Positions 24,327-36,475 of a stretch of 64,000 nt of DNA are shown one piece after another; the first letter of the stretch is position 1, and the number at the start of each line of letters is the position of its first letter. The stretch covers positions 31,217,933-31,281,932 of the forward strand of contig CM034244.1 of the NCBI GenBank assembly GCA_019916065.1, written 5' to 3'. This DNA comes from Vitellaria paradoxa (Eukaryota > Streptophyta > Magnoliopsida > Ericales > Sapotaceae). The translations under genes were made by a program, and so were the position numbers. Below the pieces are notes generated by a model that worked only from the letters and a program-made list of their open reading frames with translations, did not search any database and had not been told where the DNA came from.

Positions 24327-24940
24327 TGTTATTGGGAAAAAGAACCCTCCCAATCAGTGGCACCTGTGAATTAAAGGAAATAAATAATAATATTGCAAAT
24401 TAAATCTAGACAAGTAAAGAAAATAAAAAAATATTTAATCATACAAGACATCAAAATTTACATAGAAACTCTCCAATGTAGAGGGAAAAAACCACGGGCC
24501 AGTCTTAAATCTTCCACTATTACTAAAATAATAATAGGTACACTGTCTTCAATAATATTGGGTAATCAAAAACTTTCAAGTGTTCACCAAAACTTGAGAA
24601 ACAACAAAATCGGGAAAATAACCTAGTTATCTATCAACGTTCCAACCAAGCAAAGAAATCCCAAACGTGCTGAATCTTCAAGCTCCAAGCAAATCTGAAT
24701 CAAAATGATAACTAAATAGCAATTTCCTAGGCCTGTCGCAAAAACCACTGCGTTGTAGCCTTATTGATTTTTTTTTCTTTATTTCCTTTCACTCGTGTAC
24801 CGATACAAAGTGAAGAGAACCCTAGTTTTATTAACGAAACCCACTTACATGCTGCAAGTCACGTAGGCCAAGGACAAATCATTAAAAACAAAATTTTGGG
24901 AATTAATCCCATGCAAAGTGGACCATAATAGGCCCAATAA
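24327..24940 (-). repeat. 3' LTR of the Tnt1-like element
   Basis: Direct repeat of 29061-29679, from TGTTATTGGGAAAAAG to the shared ACCATAATAGGCCCAA. The element-sense start has lost the TGTTAC seen in the other LTR, so the inner boundary is fixed only to within a few bases. Confidence 0.85.
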
Positions 24941-24952
24941 ATCTCCCCTTCC
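24941..24952 (-). other. Polypurine tract of the Tnt1-like element
   Basis: On the minus strand GGAAGGGGAGAT directly precedes the 3' LTR, the expected site for plus-strand priming in an LTR retrotransposon. Confidence 0.7.
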
Positions 24953-24969
24953 ACACACATAGGAGGAGA

Positions 24970-26520
24970 GAACATCAACCACGACCCCTCACTAAGTCCA
25001 TTCTAGCTATCTTTATGCAAATCTCAAGTTTTTTTCTTGGAACAAACTTCGTCATCATGTCAGATAGATTTTTGTTGGTATGAATTTTCTTCAACCGCAT
25101 AAGTTGCTTCTCCATTACTTCGCGTATCCAGTGATAAAGAACATCAATATGCTTAGTACAGGAATGGTACATGAAATTCTTGCTTAAGTCCAAAGCACAC
25201 TGACTGTCACAAAACACCATATACTCTTCTTACTTTAACTCCAGTTCTTGGAGAATTCATTTCATCTATAACATCTCTTTACCTGCTTCAGTAGCAATAA
25301 TGTATTTTGCCTCCGTTGTAGACAAAACAACACACTTGTTGCCGTTTGGACTATCGTGACACAACTCCTTTTGCAAAAGTAAATAGAAATCTAGAAGTTA
25401 ACTTTCTACAATCGAGATCACCTGCCATATTGGAATCTATGCAACCTTCCAATACTAATGTAGAACTTTTAAAACACAATCACAATCTGGAGGTACCCTT
25501 TAAATATCAAAGAATCCATTTGACCGCTTCCCAATGCTCTCTTCCTAGAAAAGAAGGAACTTGCTCACAACTCTAACTGTATGAGCAATATCTAGTCTGA
25601 TGTAAGCATAGCATACATCAAACTTCTCACTACAAAGGAGTAAGAAATCACTGCCATCTTTTCTTTTTCTTTCTCAATGGAAGGACATGAACTTTTACTT
25701 AACTTAAAATGATTAGCTAAAGGTGTACTTACTAGCATAACATCCTTCATATTGAACTTTTCAATCACCCATTCAACATACTGCTCTTGTGGCAACCATT
25801 AACTTCTTAGTTTTCATGTCATGAATAACTTTCATACCCAATATTTGTTGTGCTAAACCTAAGTATTTTATATCAAAAGACTTGAACAACTCATCTTTCA
25901 GCTTACCAATCATCTTAGTATTCTGATCTATAATCAACGTATCATCAACATAAAGCAAAAAGATAATGAAGTTACTATCTGCGAATCTCCTGATATAAAC
26001 ATACTGATTTACAGCAATCCTCTTACACTTTATTACTCACCATGAATGATTCAAACTTTTTGTACCACTATTGTGGTGCTTGCTTGAGGCCGTAGAAGCT
26101 CTTCTTTAACTTGCAAATCAAGTGCTCTTTCTCTTTCAGTTGTGCCATATAGATCTCTTCCTCCAACTCACCATAGAGAAAGGTTGTCTTCATATCTAAT
26201 TGCTTATGCTCAAGATCCATGCTAACTGCTAATCCTAAAACCACTCGAATAGAAGTCATCTTCACAACTAGCGAAAAGATCTCATCAAAGTCAACACTTT
26301 TCTTCTGCCCAAAGCCTTTGACAACCAGATGAGCTTTGTACTTCACTAGCTTTCCATTGTCATCCTTCTTTAGCTTGAACACCCATTTATTTTCAATGCT
26401 TTTCAGCCTTGATGAAGGTCCACTAGTTGATAAGTATCATTTTTCTTCGAAGAACTCATCTTATCCTCTATTACTTTCATTCAGCTAGTCTTGTCGTTGT
26501 AAATCTGTGCCTCCTAAAAA
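24970..26520 (-). pseudogene. copia reverse transcriptase and RNase H remnant
   Basis: Minus-strand pieces in order. 26382-26068 is RT with KAHLVVKGFGQKKSVDFDEIF and LDMKTTFLYGELEEEIYM. 25958-25773 has the catalytic YVDD motif (MLYVDDTLII). 25795-25592 has the downstream STPLANHFKLSKS segment and SLMYAMLTSD. 25220-24975 is the RNase H end, with FCDSQCALDLSKN, TKHIDVLYHWIRE and the closing DMMTKFVPRKKLE. The RNase H start (25220-25590) is recognisable only as fragments. Stops between pieces make a working enzyme impossible. Confidence 0.85.
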
Positions 26521-26729
26521 CACTCAAGCTCCCCCCATCAGTAAGCAATATGTACTTAGAAATGGGTATCTAGCTAATGGTTTGGACTTACTAGTTGATC
26601 TCTTCAATTTAGGTACTATAATGTCTGGTGAAGGGGGCTGGTCTCCCTACTCAACACTGTTTGTATCTATCTCTGTATCCATCTAATCATTAATATCTTT
26701 CATATCTGAAATATCAACATCTAGAACCT

Positions 26730-27780
26730 CTATCTGCATCTCTCCCCATCTGTGGCACCCTGTGATGGTGAAGAATCTAGTATGAAGTCTAGAGCACCAA
26801 TGTCTGTAGACTTTTCAAAATCTGCTAACGTCTTGCTTTCATTAAATATCACATCTTTACTTCTGATAATCTTCTTGTTCTGTGGATCCCATAATCTATA
26901 CCCAAACTTTACATCTCCATAGCCCACAGAGATTCACTAAGTAGTTTTATCATTTAACTTGGACTTGTGCTCCTTAGGCACATGTGCAAATGCCTTATAG
27001 TCAAAAACTCTTAAATGAGAATAAGAGACATCATTGTCAGACCAAATCTTCTTTGGAATCTGAAAATCCAATGGAATTGATGGAGATCTGTTAATTAAGT
27101 AGCAAGCAGTGCAAACAATTTCACTCCAAATGATTTAGGTGGCTTAGATATTCTGAGCATACTTCTGACTCTCTCTATAATAGTACGGTTCATCTTCTCG
27201 GCCACACCATTGTGTTGTTGGGTATCACGAATAGTCTGCTCATGCCAAATACCACGACCATAACAATATGCTTTAAACTCATTAGAAGTATACTCTCCAC
27301 CATTATCTGTATGCAGATACTTCAATAGTTTTTCAGTCTCTCTTTCAACCATGGCATGGAATGTCTAAAAATGCTGAAAGACCTGGTCTTTGGTTTTCAA
27401 AAAATACACCCACACTTTACGTGAAGCATCATCAATAAAGATTACAAAATATCTATTGCCCGCTAAAGACTCCACCTCCATAGAACCAAAAACATCAACC
27501 CAAAATTTCATATTTTCTTTTAGCAAATGACTAAAATGTAACTCTGTGATGCTTGCTAAATAAATAATAATCACAAGGGTTGAAAAAGGTACCTTTGGCA
27601 AAAGGAATGATTAACTTCTTTGCCAAGATCTGTAACCCTTTCACACTTATGTGAACAAGTCTCTTGTGCTACAAATTTGATAAAGAATCATCTTCAACTA
27701 CATGCAAGTCATCAGAATACACATTCACATGAGTCTTATACAACGAATAGCAAGCTTGTCTTCTTGCAACAACAAGAGAC
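26730..27780 (-). pseudogene. copia integrase remnant
   Basis: 27601-27365 holds GNRYFVIFIDDASRKVWVYF, 27352-27095 holds YLHTDNGGEYTS and HNGVAEKMNRTI, together the D-D-E catalytic set, each residue still present. 26927-26730 is the C-terminal GYGDVKFGYRLWDPQNKK part with SKDVIFNES. A stop separates the first two pieces and the following VFGCRAF-type segment is broken. The wording is closest to Tnt1. Confidence 0.85.
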
Positions 27781-27834
27781 CCCTTAGTCAACTTCCATTT
27801 GCCATTACCAAAATAATTGTTATAACTCTTTTAA

Positions 27835-27960
27835 TCTAGTGCAACCTCAGAAATAAGATTCAGATGCAAATTAGGAGCATGTCTCACATCTTTCAAAACC
27901 ATAATCTTATAAATAAGATTCATATACAAATCAGGAACATGTCTCACATCTTTTAGAACT
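27835..27960 (-). repeat. In-frame tandem duplication in the copia protease/integrase leader
   Basis: The ORF at 28040-27831 contains VLKDVRHVPDLYMNLI followed at once by VLKDVRHAPNLHLNLI. Copia proteins have this segment once, so about 60 bp was duplicated in tandem without changing frame. The two copies have since diverged at several bases. Confidence 0.75.
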
Positions 27961-28029
27961 ATAGGGCACCCAACATCAATTTGAATACAAACATCACCTA
28001 TTCCCACATTCTTTGAGTGGTTAGAATTA

Positions 28030-29030
28030 TCGATCTTCACAATGTCAAAATACCAACTTTGTACGAAATGAAGAACTCAATTCAGGACGTATTGTAGTAA
28101 GAAGCTGTTGTATCAATAACCTACTTAATATCATGATCTACAAAATGAAGGTATTCTTCCTCTTTAAAGGATAGTACAACCACATCCCCAGTTATTGCAA
28201 ATGTAGTGTTACCATCTTCATTATTCCCCTTTGGTTGTCACCTAGTTTCATCTCTCTTTTCCAAATACAACAGTTCTTCTTCATATGGCCCTCCCAACCA
28301 CCATGGAAACACTCAACTCTTGGCTTTGACTCCTATTATCTCTAGATTTGTTGAGGTGTTTATTCCATTTATTATCTCTGTTTCTACTTCTTCCTCTATT
28401 TGTATGTTTGTTCTCAGTAGCAAAAACCTGTGACTAATGTGAGCCCATTTCTTTTCTCCTTGCCTCTTCGTTAAACAAAGCATCCTTGACTATGCTTATA
28501 GTTATCTTCCCATTGGGAGCAGAGTTAATCAACGACACAACTAATGTCTCCCAGCTATCAGGCAAAGAATGCAAAAGTAATAGGGACTAAGTCTCATCAT
28601 CTAGTATTATCTCAACAGTAGCCAACTGATTCATAATACTCTAAAACTCACTTATATGCTCGGAAAACTGAATTACCATATCTAAATCTCAAGTTCACAA
28701 GTCTTCTCATCAAAAGAGCTTTATTACGTGTAATCTTTTTCTCATACATAGCCTTTAATTTTGTCTAGAGAATATAAACATCAGTTTCTTGGGCAATATG
28801 GTAGAACACACTGTGACCAATCCACTGTCTAATCTGCCCAATAGTTTTTCTGTTAATTCTTACCCAGTCTTTCTCTGAAATCTTTTCATCAGTCTTAACT
28901 TTCTTATTTTCAATAGGCTCCATCAAATCCTTGTAATATAACACATCCTCCATCCTTGGCTTCTAAATTACATAATTTGAAGCAGTCAATTTAATCATAG
29001 AACCATGTGTATCATCTATTTTAATTCACG
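28030..29030 (-). pseudogene. copia gag and protease remnant
   Basis: 28953-28765 is gag, with LMEPIENKKVKTDEKISEKD and IGQIRQWIGHSVFYHIAQE, matching the UBN2-type gag of Tnt1-like elements. About 28320-28260 reads as a damaged CCHC zinc knuckle, CFHGGWEGHMKKNC, in which the second cysteine has become glycine. Near 28125-28090 the protease active site reads IDTTAS instead of the usual D-S/T-G-A-S. Several stops interrupt it. Confidence 0.75.
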
Positions 29031-29044
29031 CAAAAATAAGCAAA

Positions 29045-29056
29045 GCTCTAATACCA
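29045..29056 (-). other. tRNA-iMet primer-binding site of the Tnt1-like element
   Basis: Minus strand TGGTATTAGAGC, a few bases inside the 5' LTR. This is the usual copia site TGGTATCAGAGC, complementary to the 3' end of initiator tRNA-Met, with one change. Confidence 0.8.
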
Positions 29057-29060
29057 CTTT

Positions 29061-29679
29061 TGTTGGGAAAAAAAATCTTTGCAACTAATGTCATGCGTGA
29101 ATTAAAGAAAATAAATAAAAATATTGCAGGATAAATCCAGATAAGCAAAGAAAATAAGAAAATATCTAATCACATAAGACACCAAAATTTACTTGGAAAC
29201 CCTCCAATGTAGAGGTAAAAAAACCATGGGGCCAGTCTTAAATCTGCCATTATCACCAAAATAATAATGGGTACGCTGTCTCCAATAATATTAGATAATC
29301 AAACAACTCTCAAGTATTCACCAAAACCTGAGAAACAACAAAATAAGGAAAAGAACCTAATTATTTATCAACCTTCCAACTAGGTGGAGAAATCCCGAAC
29401 TTGCTAAGTCTTCAAGCTCCAAGAAAATATGAATTAAAATGAAAACCAAATAGCAATTTCCTAAGCTTGTTGCAAAATCCATTGTGTCACAGCCTTCATT
29501 GATCTTTTTCTTTATTTCCTTTCACCTGTGTACCTGTACGAAGTGAAGAGAATCCTAATTTTATTAACAAAACCCACTTAACATGTTGTAAGTCACATGG
29601 GCCAAGAACAATTCATTAAAAACAAATTTTTGGGAATTAATCCGGTATGATTTGGACCATAATAGGCCCAATTGTAACA
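29061..29679 (-). repeat. 5' LTR of the Tnt1-like element
   Basis: 619 bp, plus-strand limits TGTTGGGAAA and AATTGTAACA, i.e. TG...CA. Matches 24327-24940 along its length with scattered substitutions. Confidence 0.85.
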
Positions 29680-32055
29680 TTGGATATATAATGTGACAGT
29701 TATTTTTATAAAATTTACTACATCTCACTTACCACTCTACAAATAAATTCATGCGCGTTAATTGCATTGTAAACCTTTTCATTGTCTAAATACAGTTCAA
29801 AATTATCAAAAAGAAAAATACGTTCACCATTGCATACAAAACTCTCTATAATTACTCTCGAACACTTGACTAACTAGATCATCAAAAAACTTTTATAATC
29901 CCTTCCTACCTCCTTTTCTTTAATTATTTTCTCTACTCATAGGCACTCCATCCGAGAAAGAAAACTTGTAAGCCTGGCGAGCATGCGTGGAAGAGATCTT
30001 TTCTCCCACAAGTGCTATATTTATACAATTATCAAGGAAACACAAGGGGCTTTGGTGAAGCGGTGAAGCTAAAATATTAACAAATCTTTTTACTTTCTTA
30101 AAATATCCTTCAAGCTTATGGTAAATTAAAATTTTAAATTAAATAACTTCTAAAAATTTATCCTAAGTTAAGTCATTTTATAAATTTAAAATTTTTAATC
30201 ATCATATTATTTTTACTTTTATACCCTTAATTAAATTAAACAAATAAAATGATAATTATGCTTGTTGTGTGTGCACTTTTAATATGTTTTTAATTGAAAC
30301 CAATATATATATATGTATATATTTGTTTGATGTGTTAATATCGAGATTAGAGACGTGTAAAAGCAAGCCACGCGACTGATAGTGCTACTTTAATTTGGGT
30401 CCTCTCTAGAATTTCTTGACTTTAGGCACTTATGTGGACCATTTTGATGAACATGATTACTTTCAGCATAGTATGCAAAAGTAAGCAAAAGATTGATTGG
30501 ATGAATAGTTAAGTAGTCCATGGTTTTAACCAACAATTTTTCGTGGGGGAAGAATTTTCTCAGGGAACTGTTTGGATCCAACAATCGGTCAACGCGATTT
30601 GGTTTGAAATTGTCATCATATATGTACAAGGCACAAATCATATCCCACAAAATAGTAGGGATTGTTTTGAGGGGCAGTTACTTTCTTTACTAACTAATTG
30701 TGTTTTGTATCTTAACAGGGGGTGATCACTGGTCAAATAGCTCAGGAGACGTATCAATTATGCTTGGATTAGTGGGGAAGTTCTGTTTGAATTCAATTTA
30801 CAGTCTTAAACGAGTCGAATTCAAATATCTTTTAAGATTCGTTTAAAAATTTAAACTCAAACACAAACTACGATATGTTTAACTCAAAAACTTATAGTAT
30901 TTCACACTAATTAAATGAATTTATTTTTAATTTAGTCAAGTTATTTGTTTTGGATTATAGTTGCTGAGCCAAAACGACTTTATTTTGGTTAATTAAATTA
31001 TTTACTAACTGAACTTAAACTCTATCATATTTATTCAAGCCGAACTCGAGTAAATTGAACTCAAGTAAACTAAACTAAACTAAAACTTAGATTGGTTTAC
31101 ATCAATTCTAGTACTAATTCTTGACATTTTTTTGGCTAATTCCAAACAAGCCAATTGCAAAACTATTTTGTGTGAACCATTTTCGCAAAAATGTAAGATT
31201 GGTTATTTGTGACATGAAAATTATGGGTTCAACATTTATTAGGGAACATTTTCTCCACTTGTAGGTAATGCAAGGGATGGCACTTTTAACATATTCTGAC
31301 GAGTATTCATTCTCTTTGATTTGATAAGTGTGGGTATTTTAAATTTTATGGATAATAGAATAAATTAGGGTATAAAAATAAAATGCCCGTCAAGTTTGGA
31401 TTCGGGAACAGTGTATATAATATACACAATGAGTATTATTTAAACTTACCCCGATTACTCTAATTATATGATACCCAACTAATATTTCTTAATTACCACC
31501 TGAATTATCCACAATAATAACTCATTTATTGGATACCAAATGAGTGTTACCCAATTACTCGTCCAAATTGCTCAATTTCTGTTCAAATTATCGAATATCT
31601 GAATTTATTTTTCAATTAACCCTCTCATATTTGAAGGTCATAGGTGCCAAATTACCAGACGAATAACCGATTATCTAAAGGAATAAAAATGGTTATCAAT
31701 TAAAAATATCTGTCAAATACCTACCTGATTCGAATATTTTTTTTATTCGACGAGTTCAAGACTAATAGAGGCAATACCGAATTAGATCCGACCCGTCACC
31801 ATTCCGAGGTGGCACTGCATGGATAATTCATCTCTAAATTTTGTCCACGCAGGAATTTCGAACACCGAACCTACCTTTCACTTCAGAAAAAATCTTATGA
31901 AAAACTAATCCCGCAATGATACAATGAATTAATGAAAATAGTCAATGTCACTCTTTGTGCGTAACTTGAGATAACTTTTACCGTTAAAATGTGGATTTTG
32001 AATTTGAAATCAAGCATGAATTGGCAGTGTCTCTAATTAATTAATCTGACTAGAA

Positions 32056-32088
<33 letters not shown>

Positions 32089-32477
32089 TATTTGCCATAA
32101 CATTAGGAGATGGTGCAATCAGTGAATGGTTGATGTTGAAATGTAAAAAAGTAAATAAAATGGTCACACGCACGAGGCAAAAGAAAAAGAAAAACAGAAA
32201 ATAAAAGATCCATGTGCCCATCGTGGCCATCTAAAATTGGAAGTGCATGAAAAACTTTAATCACACGAGATTAGTTACTTTATTACTTATTAGTCTTTCA
32301 ATCAACTTCCCCTTAGTAAACCTCCTTTCTAGTAGATTCCTTTTTATTACTCATAAGATATTTTTAAAGATATTTGTGCTGACAAATGATGACATTGTGA
32401 TGATGTCAGTTCTAATGCGAATTAGGTGATGGCACACTTGCCATTACACTGTTAAAAGTCGACACTGACTAATATTT
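29680..32477. other. Non-coding DNA
   Basis: No gene seen. 31320-31800 has repeated ACCCGATTAC / AATTACCC / GAATTATC phrases typical of a dispersed plant repeat but no clear ends. A (TA)n run lies at 32054-32080. Confidence 0.5.
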
Positions 32478-32491
32478 ATACTAAGACTTAG

Positions 32492-32691
32492 ACCCGCGGT
32501 CTAGTCTGGTGGTCGAGATGAGTCCTTTTCAAAGTTTACATACTGGAGTGTAGGAGTTCGAATCGCCCCAGGTGCACTATCATGACTTAAACGGTGGGAT
32601 GCCTTGAGTCGGGCCGCTCCCCCCAGTTTGGCAAGTCGGGGTGAATCCAAAAAATTCTGCCCGACCCAGGTTCCAAGTCATCAAAAAAAAA
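32492..32691 (+). mobile_element. tRNA-derived SINE with long target duplication
   Basis: A 200-bp body with box A TAGTCTGGTGG (32502-32512) and box B AGTTCGAATC (32555-32564), a GC-rich tail region ending CCAAGTCATC, and an A9 tail. Flanks: ATACTAAGACTTAG (32478-32491) and ATATTAAGACTTGG (32692-32705), a 14-bp duplication with two mismatches. The contrast in GC content with the surroundings is marked. Confidence 0.8.
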
Positions 32692-32705
32692 ATATTAAGA
32701 CTTGG

Positions 32706-33216
32706 TTTGGGAAATAAAAAATTAACTTTTTTTTTAATAGGTAGCTACGAGTCTTAAGAAGTAAAAAAGTTAATTTTTTTTTTTTTTTTGTGGGTAACTA
32801 GTAGTTATCTACCAAAAAGTTACTCTTTTTTGTATTTGGTAAAGGAAAAGAATTAACATTTTACTAACTAACTTTTTAACTTTTTGTTAATTTGACATTC
32901 TTATTTTTGAAGTTTAAAAAAAATTAAAATATAAAAAAATAAATTTAATCATTTAAAAAAAAAGAAGTCAAAAAGTTAATAATTAACAACTACGCTACCA
33001 GTTACCGGTTCATAAATGGAACCAAAAAATTGAAGGTGATGTGAGCCTTCTAGTCCCATCTTGATTAGTGATTTCTTTTCAATTAATTAAGGGACTGATA
33101 TTTATATTATTTAAGGTATCCCGGTGGAATTTGAATCTTACCTAGAATGGAGTGTTATATAGATGTTCCATAGTTAATTAAATAAAAAACTATTAATTAA
33201 GATGGGATTGAGTGAC
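32706..33216. other. AT-rich non-coding DNA
   Basis: Several AAAAAGTTAA / TTAACTTTTT blocks around 32720-33000 make it partly self-complementary, perhaps another MITE, but I cannot place its ends. Confidence 0.35.
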
Positions 33217-33470
33217 TAACATCACTTTCGATATTAATTGTGTAATATCGAAATTGTAGGACGTTTGATTAAAATCAAATAGTTCACAAAAATAAATTTG
33301 AAAAAGTTTTAAATTCTTTCCTAAAACTTTTAAATTTAATTTTATTAAATTTTAAAAAGTTTTAAATTTTTACCTATAATTTATAAACTTAATTTTATTG
33401 TGAATTATCTAATTTTAATCAGACAATTCACAAGCCTGATATCGTATAACTAACATCGGAAGTGATATTA
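33217..33470. mobile_element. Foldback MITE with inverted arms of about 85 bp
   Basis: The left arm (AACATCACTTTCGATATTAATTG... to TTCACAA near 33280) pairs with the reverse of the right arm (AATATCACTTCCGATGTTAGTTA...). Both arms hold TGATTAAAAT followed by a TTCACAA motif. The centre is AT-rich with AGTTTTAAATT repeats. Superfamily not determined. Confidence 0.6.
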
Positions 33471-34218
33471 ATCTCCTCTCATTTCAATAATATTCGATAA
33501 GAACGCATTAACTATGCCCGAATGTCTATTTTAAAAAATAAAAATTTTTCAACAAGTGTCTAACACGTTTAATAATATTTGACATAAACAATATGTCTAT
33601 TATTTGTCAAAATCTGTCCGACTATTTATTTTAAAGAATAAAAACAATAAATTATGCATAATTAAATGTTCGACATGCTTAATCATATTTGATAAGAGCG
33701 CAATGAATTTTAATAATCAGAATGTGTTCAAGTATCTAATTTAAGGAATAAAAATAGTAAAATATGTTTTAATTAGTGTCCAAAATATGTCAATAATATT
33801 TAATTAGAACACAATAGGCATCTACTTAAAAAATAACAAGACAACTTTTGTTTGAGTTTCTAACCTTTTTACAATGTAAATATATATAATATTTTGATGA
33901 ATATCAAAATTAAATAAAAAAAATTTAAATAAAATATTATTATAATTTTCAGTCTTTATCAGTGTGATATATGTTAATAGGGTTTTGAATTAAGACATGA
34001 CAAGTATCCATCGGCTTTAAAACGGTCATATTTAAGAATTTCATAATTACTTAATGTCAACACATATTTACCATTCATTTTGTTTTAATTAAGTTTGACA
34101 CACCTATGCCATGGACCATGGTTATAACTAGATGTAGTGATGCAAGGGGCAGCCAGGCAAAGTCCCGTGATTAACTCACCAACCGCCCTCCACTTTAAAA
34201 CGAAGGGCCCACCGTTTA

Positions 34219-34359
34219 GGCTCGTTTGGATTTTTAAGATTTTTTAAAAATAAAAATTTTTGATTTTTTTTAATTAAATTATGTTATGTGTCATTTTTAT
34301 ATTATTACAATACTAATTATTTATTTTTTAAAATTTTTTTAAAATTCCAAACAGCCCCC
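34219..34359. mobile_element. Short Tourist-like MITE
   Basis: 141 bp, left GGCTCGTTTGGATTTTTAAG, right (reversed) GGGGGCTGTTTGGAATTTTAA, next to TTA on the left and TAA on the right. The arms stay similar for about 40 bases. Confidence 0.5.
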
Positions 34360-34395
34360 TAATTAATTTTCAACGTTTCCCTTCTCACGTACATG

Positions 34396-34926
34396 CACCG
34401 GTGGAGCTACATGGGGAAGGGGGCAAGTGACCCCTCAATTTTTAAGATAAAATTATTAAAATGTTCTCCTTGTTATTTTATTTTTATTTAAAAATTAAAT
34501 TAATTAAAAATTAAGATATTTTGATTTTATTAAAAATTTAAAGTTAACTCAAAATTTTTTAACATATAAGAAATTTAAAAGAATCAAGCTTGGTATTTTT
34601 TGTGAAATAAAATGTATCATTTTAATACATTATTACATATTTTTGTTTATACTATCAGCAAATTTAGTATATAATACAATAAGTTATATAGATAATAAAA
34701 TTTAATAATAATTATATTTTTTGTAGTTAGTGGCATCTTTAATAAACTTCAGGTGCTCGAACCATTAATTATGAGAAATATATTCACTAGTTAATACTCA
34801 AGAATAATTTATTTTCTCTCTAAAAATAATATCGTTTTTCTCCTACTCTTAATCGAAAAATAAGTTAATTATTATTTTTTCTTGGGTGCTTAGTGCCCCT
34901 CAGCAAAAATCCTAGCTCCGTCCCTG
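34396..34926. mobile_element. Non-autonomous hAT-like element
   Basis: 531 bp, ends CACCGGTGGAGCTACATGG and, reversed, CAGGGACGGAGCTAGGATT, of the CAGGGGCGGAGCTA type seen in plant hAT elements. The 8-bp flanks CGTACATG (34388-34395) and CGCAGATG (34927-34934) agree at six of eight bases. No transposase. Confidence 0.55.
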
Positions 34927-34934
34927 CGCAGATG

Positions 34935-36100
34935 CATCAATACTTGCTAAACACAACTGTGTGAATATGGCTAGTCATCAACAAAAATAGGAAAATGAGT
35001 ACTTCCATGGTGGATATTCTTTTTAAGAGGCATCACAGTAATCTAGTGCAGAAAATAAATGATCTTGAGTAAAATTGCTGGATCAGATAAATTCTACATG
35101 ATATTTACGAAAACGTTTGATATAAGGTTAAAATTTTGGAGTGAAAAATTACAGAAATAATTATTACTCAGTATACAATTAAAATAGTAACAAATTTATG
35201 ATATTTATATTTAAATTTAGATATCAGTAAATATTATTCAGTAATAATTATATTATATTTAGAATATTAAAGAGAAAACTAAGAGAAAAAGGTAAAGGAA
35301 TGACAAGGTAATGAGAAAAGAGTATTAATTTTTTTATTATTTCCCATTACTCACCTCCCACCAGTAACAATTTATCCCATAAGGTATAATTCTTACCCGT
35401 TATAACTGTTAACTTTCTTCCAAACTAATGTAATAAAAAATAAAAGTTATTCTCTATTACTCCTAAAATAAATATGCCCTATAAATTCTATGGATTAGAG
35501 GGGTCTGAACACGCATTTGAAAATCAGGTTCCAGAATTTCAATATCATCCTTTGAAAAAATGTGCTTGAATCCCGAGATGTTACACGTAACCCAAATACT
35601 ATACTTTAAATTCTCCCTTATCTTCCCTTGCTTGTTCACTGAGAGAAAATACTTACTTATTAACAAAGTTAGTTTTCTTACTATTTAAATATAAATTTTA
35701 ACCTATAATGTTAAAGCACTTAAGAGTTCATTTTAAAATTTATATCTAACATGTTAAAGCACTTAAATTTTATTAGTTGGATGCATATTTTAATATAACT
35801 TTTAAGTGTTTTAACATAGTAGGTTAAAATCTATATTTAAACAGGTAAAAAAAAAAAAAAAAACCTAATTTGTAAATAAATTTTTTTACTCACCAAACGT
35901 AATAAGGTGAACAGATAAAGAAAAATTTAATTCATGATATTTGGGCTACGTGTAATATCTCGGATTCAAACACATCTTTTCAATGGATGAGATTAAAATT
36001 CAGGGATCTGAATTTCAAAAACAAATTCAAGCCCTAACCCAAATTCTGTATGAGTCCTCGTCTGCACCCAACACCACTATTTTAGTCTTTTTCATTAATG

Positions 36101-36142
<42 letters not shown>

Positions 36143-36466
36143 GAGGTTAAAGTGCCTATATTTTTTTATTTGTTTATTTCTTTTTTTTTTTTGAAATACC
36201 ATCTCGTATTATGTGTTGAATCAAGGATTAGAAATTGAAAAAAAATATGTGTATGTGTGTGTTTTGAAGTTGTAGTTTAATGAATATTTAAAAAGAAAGT
36301 GAAATAAAATAAAAAAATAAAAATGCATTTTCTCTAAACAATGTGAGAAGCATAAAATTTAAGAGACAATTTTAAAATAAATTAAAATTCATTTAGTGAT
36401 ATCTGCATATTATATATTATCACAAAATTATCATAATTATGTGACACTAAAAGTATATTGTGATAA
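34935..36466. other. Non-coding DNA with a (TTA)n microsatellite
   Basis: No gene seen. A pure TTA run covers about 36103-36141. 35680-35850 has repeats of TTAAAGCACTTAA / TTAAGTG that are partly self-complementary. Confidence 0.5.
36103..36141. repeat. (TTA)n microsatellite
   Basis: About 13 uninterrupted TTA units. Confidence 0.9.
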
Positions 36467-36475
36467 TAATTATTT

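Larger units (their letters stand above)
24327..29679 (-). mobile_element. Ty1/copia retrotransposon of Tnt1 (Tork) type, degenerate, both LTRs present
   Basis: A 5.35-kb element read on the minus strand: 5' LTR (29061-29679), primer site, gag, protease, integrase, reverse transcriptase, RNase H, purine tract, 3' LTR (24327-24940). The gene order gag-PR-INT-RT-RH is diagnostic for copia. Stops and frame breaks split the polyprotein into at least nine pieces, and the LTRs differ at many sites, so it is an old, dead copy. I could not find a matching 5-bp target duplication (ATTAT on the left, TTGGA on the right). Confidence 0.9.

Noticed and set aside
24975..28953. An active copia element
   Set aside because: At least nine separate pieces with stops, a zinc knuckle missing a cysteine and an altered protease site.
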